38,532 bases of DNA, taken from JBJXFK01 sp046155505. GTDB lineage: Bacteria > Planctomycetota > Phycisphaerae > UBA1845 > Fen-1342. Numbering within the stretch: the stretch's first letter is position 1; the number at the start of each line of letters is the position of its first letter. The translations under genes and the position numbers were made by a program. The stretch covers positions 1 to 38,532 of the forward strand of contig JBJXFK010000132.1 of the NCBI GenBank assembly GCA_046155505.1. The letters are read 5' to 3'. Shown here piece by piece: positions 32,164 to 38,532 of this stretch. A model generated the notes under the pieces. The model was not told the origin of the DNA, did no database searches, and saw only the letters and a program-made list of their open reading frames with translations.

Positions 32164-32711
32164 GTAACGACGCGGTGATCGCCGTAGTCCGGGCCTTACG
32201 CGAATCCGGTATCGACTACATGCTGGTCGGCTCGTATTCGAGCAATTACTACGGGATTGCCAGAGCAACGCGTGATGCAGATTTTGTCGTTCAGGCTGAT
32301 CCGGCCACCGTGCTCGCCGCATTGCGTGGACTCGGCTCGCCGTTCATTCTCGAACCACAGCTCTCGTTTGAGACCGTCACATGCACGACGCGCCACATCC
32401 TTCAATTGGAGAACACCAGCTTCAAGGTCGAGGTGTTTTATGTGTCAGATGACGAGCACGATCGCATGCGTTTTGCGCGACGTGTCGAAATCGAGTCGCT
32501 GGGAACGACGCTCTACCTTCCGACGCCCGAAGATGTAATCATCACAAAGCTGCGGTGGAACGAGCAGGGCGCGCGGAAGAAGGATCTGGAAGACGCGCGA
32601 GTGGTGATATCCGTCCAGGGCGATTCGCTTGATTGGAACTACATCGAATCGTGGTGCGCAAAGCACGCGACGACACAAATTCTGCACGAACTGAGACCTC
32701 GGCTATCGTAA
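32160..32711 (+). CDS. nucleotidyltransferase-fold protein (DUF6036 or AbiEii-like), probable toxin
   Basis: A 183-residue protein with the minimal nucleotidyltransferase fold: MLVGSYSSNYYGIARATRDADFVV, where GS and the D-x-D (D in RDAD) form the active site, and LPTPEDVIITKLRW plus KKDLEDARVVI later. These enzymes transfer a nucleotide to a protein or RNA target; several act as toxins or as antitoxins. It starts at TTG 32160, overlapping the previous stop. The pair lies between sucC and hldE with only 24 and 35 nt spacing, so it may be co-transcribed with them. The substrate is unknown. Confidence 0.82.
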   Translation: MSNDAVIAVVRALRESGIDYMLVGSYSSNYYGIARATRDADFVVQADPATVLAALRGLGSPFILEPQLSFETVTCTTRHILQLENTSFKVEVFYVSDDEHDRMRFARRVEIESLGTTLYLPTPEDVIITKLRWNEQGARKKDLEDARVVISVQGDSLDWNYIESWCAKHATTQILHELRPRLS

Positions 32712-32746
32712 GTGAAGGCCACGGTCGATGGCGCGGACCATTCTGA

Positions 32747-34222
32747 ATGCACGAACTCCTCAACATCGTCGAACGCTTTCCCAATCGCCGCGTATTGCTC
32801 GTCGGCGATTTCATGCTCGATCGCTATGTCTTCGGCGATGCCGAGCGCATCAGCCCGGAAGCGCCCGTGCCGGTGCTGCGCGTCGTCGAGCGCGATGATC
32901 GCGTCGGCGGAGCCGGGTCGGTCGCCGCTAACGTCGTCGCGCTCGGGGCGCAGGTGCAATGCTTCGGCCTGCTCGGCCAAGACGCGTTCGGCGATCGCGT
33001 AGCAAAATTGCTGAGCGACGGCGGAGCCGACGTCCTCGGGCTGATTCGCGTTGATGATCGCCCGACGATTACCAAGACGCGGCTCATCGGCCTGGCCGAG
33101 CATCGCCATCGGCAGCAGATTCTTCGCGTCGATGACGAGGTGATCAAGCCGCCCAGCGACACGGACCGCGATCGGCTGCTGCGCGAAATCCTCGCCGCCC
33201 TGCGAACGTGCGACGTGGTCTGCCTCGAAGATTACGACAAGGGCGTGCTCTCGCCCGAGATTTGCGGCGCGGTCACAAAAGCCGCGCGCGGGATGGGCAA
33301 GCCGGTGCTGGTCGATCCGGCTCGCACGCGAAACTGGGACCGGTATGCACACTCGACGTTGCTGACGCCGAACCGCAGCGAGTTCGAGCTGGGCGTCGGC
33401 CGCATACTCCGCGACGAGGAGATCGATCGCGAAGGCGCGGCACTCATTCGACGCCTGCATCTCGACTGCCTCGTGGTCACGCTCGGGCGCGACGGTGCCA
33501 GGCTGATCTTCGGCGATGGCAAGGCGCAGCACTTCCAAACACGCCCGCGCGCGGTGTATGACAACACAGGTGCCGGCGATGCGGTGCTGGCGATGATGGC
33601 GGTGGCAATGGCCGCCGGCGCGACACTTGAGGAAGCTGTGCCGCTCTCAAACATCGCCGGTGGTCTCGAAGTCAGCAAGTTCGGATGCGTGCCGATCGCA
33701 CGCAGCGAAGTGGTCGAGGAATTGCAGCGCGCCCGCGACAGCGGCCGTGGCAAGATTCGCACCATTCAGGAATTGATTCCCGAGTTGCAGGCCCGCCGGC
33801 TGCGCGGCGAAAAAGTCGTCTTCACCAACGGCTGCTTCGACATTTTGCATCCGGGGCACATCGAGTTGCTCGAACAGTGCAAGGCGCAGGGCAGCCTGCT
33901 GGTGGTCGGGCTGAACAGCGATGAGTCGGTGCGGGCGCAGAATAAGGCTCCGAATCGCCCGATCCGCAACGAGAGCGACCGGGCACGGATGCTCGCGGCG
34001 CTCGAATCGGTGGACTATGTGACGATCTACGGCGAGCCGACGCCGGCACGGATCATCGAGCAGGTCGCGCCGGACGTGCTGATCAAGGGCAGCGACTGGA
34101 AGGACAAGGGCGTTGTCGGGCGCGAATTCGTCGAATCGCGCGGCGGGCGGGTGGTGCTGATCGACCTCGTGGCGGGGTACAGTACGACGAGTGAGCTGGA
34201 GCGGATTCGGACGAGTTCATAA
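32747..34222 (+). CDS. hldE: bifunctional heptose 7-phosphate kinase / heptose 1-phosphate adenylyltransferase
   Basis: A 491-residue fusion that makes ADP-heptose for lipopolysaccharide core. The N-terminal PfkB-type kinase (about 1-330) starts RVLLVGDFMLDRYVFGDAERISPEAPVPV and ends in the motif NTGAGDAV with catalytic D278. The C-terminal cytidylyltransferase-like domain (about 355-491) has VVFTNGCFDILHPGHIELL with HxGH (H368, H371), then the GSDWKDKGVVGREFVE segment. Length is the same as E. coli HldE (about 477). ATG 32747 is chosen. gmhA follows 45 nt later, making a two-gene heptose block. Its presence implies an outer membrane with heptose-containing LPS or heptosylated products. Confidence 0.97.
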   Translation: MHELLNIVERFPNRRVLLVGDFMLDRYVFGDAERISPEAPVPVLRVVERDDRVGGAGSVAANVVALGAQVQCFGLLGQDAFGDRVAKLLSDGGADVLGLIRVDDRPTITKTRLIGLAEHRHRQQILRVDDEVIKPPSDTDRDRLLREILAALRTCDVVCLEDYDKGVLSPEICGAVTKAARGMGKPVLVDPARTRNWDRYAHSTLLTPNRSEFELGVGRILRDEEIDREGAALIRRLHLDCLVVTLGRDGARLIFGDGKAQHFQTRPRAVYDNTGAGDAVLAMMAVAMAAGATLEEAVPLSNIAGGLEVSKFGCVPIARSEVVEELQRARDSGRGKIRTIQELIPELQARRLRGEKVVFTNGCFDILHPGHIELLEQCKAQGSLLVVGLNSDESVRAQNKAPNRPIRNESDRARMLAALESVDYVTIYGEPTPARIIEQVAPDVLIKGSDWKDKGVVGREFVESRGGRVVLIDLVAGYSTTSELERIRTSS

Positions 34223-34267
34223 CCCGAATCGCTGCCACCTGCTCTGCAACGGGAGAGCCGTTCGAGA

Positions 34268-34828
34268 ATGTCAGCCAACTGGATCGCGACCATCGCCGAG
34301 CACGAGCAAGTCATCGCCGCGCTGCGTGATCAAGCCGCGACGATCGACCGCATGGCCACGATGTTGCGCGATGCACTTTTGAACGGCCGCCGCGTGTACA
34401 TCTTCGGCAACGGCGGCAGCGCCGCCGACGCGCAGCACATCGCCGCCGAACTCACCGGGCGATTCAAACGCAACCGCCGCGCGCTGCCGGCGATTGCGCT
34501 GACCACCGATTCATCGGCCCTCACCGCCATCGGCAACGACTTCAGTTTCGAAGCCATCTTCTCACGCCAGCTCGAAGCGTTCGCTCAGCCGGGCGACGTC
34601 GCTTGGGCGATCAGCACCAGCGGCAATTCGCCCAATGTGCTTGCCGCCGCTCGCGTCGCGCGCGAGCGCGGCTGTCGCGTCATCGGCTTTTCGGGCCGCG
34701 CGGGCGGCAAAATGCGCGAGCTGTGCGACGAGATTTTCTGCGTGCCGCACGAGCATTCCGATCGCATTCAAGAGGGTCACATTCTCGCGTATCACTATTT
34801 TTGCGAGCAGATCGAACTCGCACTCTGA
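34268..34828 (+). CDS. gmhA: sedoheptulose 7-phosphate isomerase
   Basis: A 186-residue SIS-domain isomerase, the first step of ADP-heptose synthesis: sedoheptulose 7-phosphate to D-glycero-D-manno-heptose 7-phosphate. Family motifs are clear: VYIFGNGGSAADAQHIAAELTGRF, ALTTDSSALTAIGNDFSFE, AISTSGNSPNVLAAARVARE and a C-terminal QEGHILAYHYFCEQIE with the zinc-ligand His. The length matches GmhA (~192). ATG 34268 has GGGAGAG upstream at longer than ideal spacing. It directly follows hldE and precedes tsaB by 21 nt, so all three may share a transcript. Confidence 0.97.
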   Translation: MSANWIATIAEHEQVIAALRDQAATIDRMATMLRDALLNGRRVYIFGNGGSAADAQHIAAELTGRFKRNRRALPAIALTTDSSALTAIGNDFSFEAIFSRQLEAFAQPGDVAWAISTSGNSPNVLAAARVARERGCRVIGFSGRAGGKMRELCDEIFCVPHEHSDRIQEGHILAYHYFCEQIELAL

Positions 34829-34849
34829 CGCTGCGGAGCTCCCGCCTTG

Positions 34850-35596
34850 ATGACCGAGCCGCTGCTTGCCTTGGAAACCAGTACTCGCGGCGGCAGCGTC
34901 GCGCTGCTGGATGGCGACGCGATCGTGGCCGAGCGGACGCTGCAAATCGGCGAGAAGATCACGTCGCGCATTCAACCGATGATCGTCGAGATACTGCGCG
35001 CTGCCAGCCTGCGCGCGACGGACCTGAGCATCGTCGCGTATTCGCACGGGCCGGGCAGCTTCACCGGGCTGCGCGTCGCGGCGACCTCTGCCCGCATATT
35101 GCACCTCGCGATCGGCTGCCGCGTGATCGGAGTGCCGACGCTGCAAGTGATCGCCGAGAACGCGCGAACACTCGCCGATCCGCCGCGCCATGTCGCCATC
35201 CTGCTCGACGCGCGGCGCGACGAGTCTTTCGCGGCGTGGTTCGAGTTGCTCAGCAGCGAACCGGGCGACACGCGCGTCGGCGCAGCGCCGACGATCGTGC
35301 GCGGGCGCGAGTGGCTCGCCGACGTGCCGCGACCGATTGTCTGCCTCGGCAGCGGCGTCGCGTCACAGCGTGACGCGATTCTCGCGAGCGGTGCGACCAT
35401 CGGCGACGAGTCGCTCTGGACACCGCGCGCGACCGTTGTCGGCATACTCGCTCGGCGGCTTGCGGCACGCGGCGAGTTTCTCGCACCGCATGAGATCGTG
35501 CCGCATTATCTGCGCGCTCCGGAATGCGAAGAGGTCTACGATGTGCGGCGTGCGGCGGCGGTCGCGCGGCACCGAGGTAACGCACCAACGCCATAG
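34850..35596 (+). CDS. tsaB: TsaB, tRNA t6A37 synthesis factor
   Basis: A 248-residue ASKHA-fold protein that partners TsaD in making threonylcarbamoyladenosine at tRNA position 37. The hallmark segment is LALETSTRGGSVALLDGD at the N-terminus, followed by VAYSHGPGSFTGLRVAATSARI and LLDARRDESFAAWFE, as in TsaB. ATG 34850 is used; the overlapping in-frame TTG 34847 is better spaced (8 nt) from GGAG and adds one residue. The C-terminal residues from HRGNAPTP run directly into a repeat whose first bases (TAG) supply the stop codon, so the natural end may have been altered. It follows gmhA by 21 nt. Confidence 0.94.
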   Translation: MTEPLLALETSTRGGSVALLDGDAIVAERTLQIGEKITSRIQPMIVEILRAASLRATDLSIVAYSHGPGSFTGLRVAATSARILHLAIGCRVIGVPTLQVIAENARTLADPPRHVAILLDARRDESFAAWFELLSSEPGDTRVGAAPTIVRGREWLADVPRPIVCLGSGVASQRDAILASGATIGDESLWTPRATVVGILARRLAARGEFLAPHEIVPHYLRAPECEEVYDVRRAAAVARHRGNAPTP

Positions 35597-35672
35597 GTTG
35601 GGCATCGCCCAACATTTCGTCGAACATGCGGCGCGTGTCGATGTGGGCATGATTTGGTGGGCGATGCCCACC
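35597..35672. repeat. pair of inverted hairpin repeats after tsaB
   Basis: Two related 17-bp hairpins: GTTGGGC-ATC-GCCCAAC at 35597-35613 and GGTGGGC-GAT-GCCCACC at 35656-35672. They are near inverted copies of one another (19 of about 21 bases agree when one is reverse-complemented, including the flanking TAGG and CCTA), like a small BIME or MITE. The TAG stop of tsaB is the left flank. Confidence 0.75.
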
Positions 35673-35688
35673 CTACGAGGGCTCGTCC

Positions 35689-38019
35689 ATGACTGTGCAA
35701 CGTTGGTTCACCTTCGCAATTCTGAGCGGGCTATTCGCAAGCCCCACAATCGCGCAAACCACATCAGCCCCGGCCCCAACCACCTCCGAATCGCGCCAGC
35801 AGTTCGAGACGCGCATGGCCTGGTGGCGCGACGCCCGCTTCGGCATGTTCATTCACTGGGGCCTCTACGCGATCCCCGCCGGCAAGTGGCGCGACGAGAC
35901 GCAGCACGGCGAGTGGATTCGCGACAGCGCCAAGATCCCGCTGGCGGAATACGACACGCTCACGCAGCAATTCAATCCGACCGCGTTCGACGCGACAAAG
36001 TGGATCGACGTGGCCGAGCAGGCCGGCGTGCAATATGTCGTGATCACGTCGAAGCACCACGACGGCTTCTGCCTGTTCGATTCGGCCGAGACCGATTTCG
36101 ATGTGATGTCCACGCCGTTCAAACGCGACATTCTCAAGGAACTGGCCGACGCCGCCCGTCGCCGCGGCGTGCGCATGTGTTGGTATCACTCGATCATGGA
36201 CTGGCATCACCCCGACTACTTGCCGCGGCGGCCGTGGGAACAGGCGGCCCGCCCTGTCGGCGATGCTGATCGCGATCGCTACGTCGCGCACATGAAGAAA
36301 CAACTGCGCGAACTGCTGAGCAACTATGGCCAGGTCGGCGTGCTCTGGTTCGACGGCGAGTGGGAAAACACCTGGACACACGAGCGCGGCAAAGACCTCT
36401 ATCACTATGTCCGCGGCTTGCAGCCGTCGATCATCATCAACAACCGCGTCGATGTCGGCCGCGCCGGCATGGCCGGTTTTCGATCCGCCTCGCACTTCAT
36501 GGGCGATTTCGACACGCCTGAGCAGGAAATCCCCGCCGGCACGCGCACGGACGTGGACTGGGAAACCTGCATGACGATGAACGACCATTGGGGCTACAAC
36601 GCCGCCGACAACAACTGGAAATCGCCCGCCGATCTGATTCGCAAGCTCTGCACGGTCGCCGGCCGCGGAGGCAATTTTCTGCTGAATGTCGGCCCGACCG
36701 CCGCCGGTGAATTTCCGCCGCAGGCGCTCGAACGCTTCAAAGCGATCGGCGACTGGATGAAGCTCTATGGCGCGTCGATCTACGGCACGAGCGCCGGACC
36801 GTTTGTCGAAACGCCGTGGGGTGCGTGTACGTTCAAACGCACCGACGAAGGCCTCACGCGATTGTATGTACATGTTTTTGATTGGCCGCGCGATCCGCGC
36901 GTGGTGCTGCCGGGCCTCGTCGGGGCGGTCAAGCAGGCGTACGTCCTGACACCAAGCGGCGAGCAGCCGATCGAGTCGAAGCGCGTCGGCGACGCGGTTC
37001 ATGTGGCACTGCCCGCGGCGCCGATCGATCGCAGCGCGACGGTGGTCGCGGTGGACATTCTTGGCCCGTTCGAGGTCTCGCCGCCGCCGACAATTTCCGC
37101 CGATCATGATCAGTTTCTCGACGAATTGGCGGTGAGCGTGAGTTCGCGGTCGCCGAACGTGGAGATTCGCTACGAGTTCGACAGCCCGTTCGTGCTCAAG
37201 ACGTCGCCGATCGCGACCGGTCCAATCAAGGTCGATCGCACGCTGACCGTCTCGGCCCGCGCGTTCCGCGACGGTCGTCCGATCAGTCCGATGAGTCAGC
37301 GCAAGTTCGAAAAGGTATTGCCGAAAGCAGCGGTGAATCCGCCACGGATCGCGCCGGGGCTGACTGTCGAGTATTTCGAGGGCGAGTGGGACAAGTTGCC
37401 CGAGATGGGTCGACTGGGTGTGGTCAAGCGCGGCGTCGCCAACCGAATCTCGCTGGAGCCGGCCGCTCGCGACGAGAATTTCGGCCTGCGTTTCATGGGA
37501 TTCGTGAAGGTTTCCAGCACAGGTCTGTATCGTTTTCACCTCGAATCCGACGACGGCAGCAAGCTGGCGGTCGCCGGCGTACATTTGATCGATAACGACG
37601 GCCCGCATGTGCTGCAGGAGCGATCGGCAGTTATCGCCCTTGAGGCCGGCCTGCATCCGTTTGTTTTGACGTATTTTCAGGGTGCGGGCGAGCGGGGCTT
37701 GCGTGTAAGCTACGAAGGTCCGGGCTTGCCGAAGGGAGCGATTGCCGACGATCTGTGGTTTCACGTTCCGATTGAATCGGGGATCGGAATGCGCACTGAT
37801 CTGCTCCGCGATTCGGCCAAGCCGGCGAAACACACTCCGGGGGCTGAGCCACATGCCGACTTGCGCATCTCTACCGAGGATTCTCGGCGTCGCCGCTTTG
37901 GTTATCACACTGAATTTGTCGCTCGCGACCGTCGCGGCCCAAAACGCGGCGGCGATCATCGACGCCGCTCAGGGCATCGCGCCGCCCGGTGCGACGAGTT
38001 TTCGCGTCGAGGGCTATGA
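35689..38019 (+). CDS. GH29 alpha-L-fucosidase with PA14 domain
   Basis: A 776-residue secreted enzyme. A signal peptide (VQRWFTFAILSGLFASPTIAQ) leads to the GH29 catalytic domain (about 40-400): WWRDARFGMFIHWGLYAIPAG, YVVITSKHHDGFCLFDS, and GVLWFDGEWENTW, where D222 fits the GH29 nucleophile. A beta-sandwich-like region and chitobiase-type C-terminal domain (SPPPTISADHD ... YEFDSPFVLKTSPIATGP) follow, then a PA14 carbohydrate-binding domain (GLTVEYFEGEWDKLPE, GLYRFHLESDDGSKLAVAG). The enzyme removes fucose from algal or host glycans. The last ~55 residues (RRRRFGYHTEF ... GDHRRRSGHRAAR) are Arg-rich and lie over the start of the next gene in another frame, so they look like out-of-frame readthrough. 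ATG 35689 has GAGGG 7 nt upstream. Confidence 0.94.
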   Translation: MTVQRWFTFAILSGLFASPTIAQTTSAPAPTTSESRQQFETRMAWWRDARFGMFIHWGLYAIPAGKWRDETQHGEWIRDSAKIPLAEYDTLTQQFNPTAFDATKWIDVAEQAGVQYVVITSKHHDGFCLFDSAETDFDVMSTPFKRDILKELADAARRRGVRMCWYHSIMDWHHPDYLPRRPWEQAARPVGDADRDRYVAHMKKQLRELLSNYGQVGVLWFDGEWENTWTHERGKDLYHYVRGLQPSIIINNRVDVGRAGMAGFRSASHFMGDFDTPEQEIPAGTRTDVDWETCMTMNDHWGYNAADNNWKSPADLIRKLCTVAGRGGNFLLNVGPTAAGEFPPQALERFKAIGDWMKLYGASIYGTSAGPFVETPWGACTFKRTDEGLTRLYVHVFDWPRDPRVVLPGLVGAVKQAYVLTPSGEQPIESKRVGDAVHVALPAAPIDRSATVVAVDILGPFEVSPPPTISADHDQFLDELAVSVSSRSPNVEIRYEFDSPFVLKTSPIATGPIKVDRTLTVSARAFRDGRPISPMSQRKFEKVLPKAAVNPPRIAPGLTVEYFEGEWDKLPEMGRLGVVKRGVANRISLEPAARDENFGLRFMGFVKVSSTGLYRFHLESDDGSKLAVAGVHLIDNDGPHVLQERSAVIALEAGLHPFVLTYFQGAGERGLRVSYEGPGLPKGAIADDLWFHVPIESGIGMRTDLLRDSAKPAKHTPGAEPHADLRISTEDSRRRRFGYHTEFVARDRRGPKRGGDHRRRSGHRAARCDEFSRRGL

Positions 38020-38532
38020 GCAGTTGCGGGCGCGGGCTGCGCTGCAGCTTGCGGCGGTCGAGTTGGGTGACGGGCGCGTCGTCGCGCTGGACTTGCGGCG
38101 CTTCGAAGTGTTCGCGCCGATGGCGACCGTTGTGGAGATGAACAACGGGCAGCAGCGAGCACTGTCGCGGCCGCGCGTGGCGTTGTTCTCGGGTAGCGTG
38201 GCGGAGGACGAGAGCGGGCTCGCGTTTCTCGCGGTGGCCGAGCAGTTCACGTATGGCTTTGTGTCGGCGTTCGGTCGCACGTATGTCATTTCGAGCGGGC
38301 CGATCGGCGCGGGCATGCCGACGATGATGTGCGATCTGGCGTCGATGCCGATCGGGCAGCGGACGGACCTGCCGATTTGCAGCGGCAGCCCGCCGCTCGT
38401 CGACAATCTGAACGAGCGCGACGAAACGCCGGGCGATGAGATTATCGATCGCGGCGCGCAGCCGTGCCGCACGGTGACGTTTGCGATCGACACTGACGCG
38501 GAATACACGACGCTGCTCGGCGGGGCGGCGAA
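37853..38532 (+). CDS. secreted protein, 5' part only, possibly a zinc metalloprotease
   Basis: An open frame of 226 codons that leaves the window without a stop. It starts ATG 37853 with a signal peptide (PTCASLPRILGVAALVITLNLSLATVAAQ), then NAAAIIDAAQGIAPPGATSFRVEGYEQL, VALDLRRFEVFAPMATVVEM and, near the end, TVTFAIDTDAEYTTLLGG. The last phrase, after a propeptide-like region, recalls planctomycete reprolysin-like zinc proteases, but the catalytic part is beyond the window, so this is a guess. It overlaps the fucosidase frame by 167 nt. Codon usage (high GC at third positions) favours this frame over the fucosidase tail in the shared part. Confidence 0.6.
   Translation, partial: MPTCASLPRILGVAALVITLNLSLATVAAQNAAAIIDAAQGIAPPGATSFRVEGYEQLRARAALQLAAVELGDGRVVALDLRRFEVFAPMATVVEMNNGQQRALSRPRVALFSGSVAEDESGLAFLAVAEQFTYGFVSAFGRTYVISSGPIGAGMPTMMCDLASMPIGQRTDLPICSGSPPLVDNLNERDETPGDEIIDRGAQPCRTVTFAIDTDAEYTTLLGGAA

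Noticed and set aside
31069..32322. Minus-strand open frame of 417 codons across sucC and the small pair
   Set aside because: Antisense of sucC; no domain seen.
35764..37959. Long minus-strand open frame across the fucosidase gene (731 codons)
   Set aside because: Antisense of a clearly recognisable GH29 enzyme in GC-rich DNA; product is low-complexity, Arg/His-rich and has no family features.

Overview
The window is about 38.5 kb of GC-rich bacterial DNA, most likely from a Planctomycetota (possibly a Phycisphaerae-like lineage). This is an inference from several signs: an ECF sigma factor beside a Ser/Thr kinase-transmembrane-TPR protein, a large secreted protein with DCNGNG-type calcium-loop repeats and a dockerin-like C-terminus, a DUF2934 protein, a GH29 fucosidase with a PA14 domain, and heptose (LPS) synthesis genes. 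No rRNA, tRNA or CRISPR was recognised.

Left part (1-9300): a decayed multihaem cytochrome c remnant (1-587), then a minus-strand nitrous oxide reduction operon. In transcription order it is a membrane-anchored dihaem cytochrome c, nosZ (Sec-type signal, clade II-like), a nosB-position membrane protein, nosD, nosF, nosY, nosL, a cupin and an Rrf2-family regulator. Genes from nosB to nosL are chained by 4-nt start/stop overlaps. The operon has a consensus-like promoter whose start region is covered by a perfect inverted repeat, a plausible operator for the Rrf2 protein. N2O is reduced by NosZ, the cytochrome probably delivers electrons, and NosDFYL supply and insert copper or sulfur.

Middle (9540-20330): a 1687-residue secreted protein with a zinc-metallopeptidase signature and a long beta-strand-repeat region. 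Divergent from it are an ECF sigma factor and a 918-residue Ser/Thr kinase. Then come a DUF2934 protein and a CPBP-type membrane protease. The kinase gene carries a palindromic repeat inserted in frame between its HRD and DFG motifs.

Right part (20330-38532): a LysM lipoprotein; recG, interrupted in frame by a complete REP-associated tyrosine transposase (RAYT) domain flanked by its REP palindromes; a zinc-ribbon membrane protein; a DUF433/DUF5615 toxin-antitoxin-like pair; an S9 peptidase; an orphan DUF433 protein; a Ycf46-like AAA ATPase; a small basic protein; sucC without sucD; a small-protein/nucleotidyltransferase pair; hldE and gmhA (ADP-heptose synthesis); tsaB (tRNA t6A); a GH29 alpha-L-fucosidase; and the 5' end of another secreted protein.

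The most unusual theme is repeat invasion of coding DNA. At least two conserved genes (the kinase and recG) have absorbed mobile or palindromic repeats in frame, and several intergenic spaces hold related palindromes.
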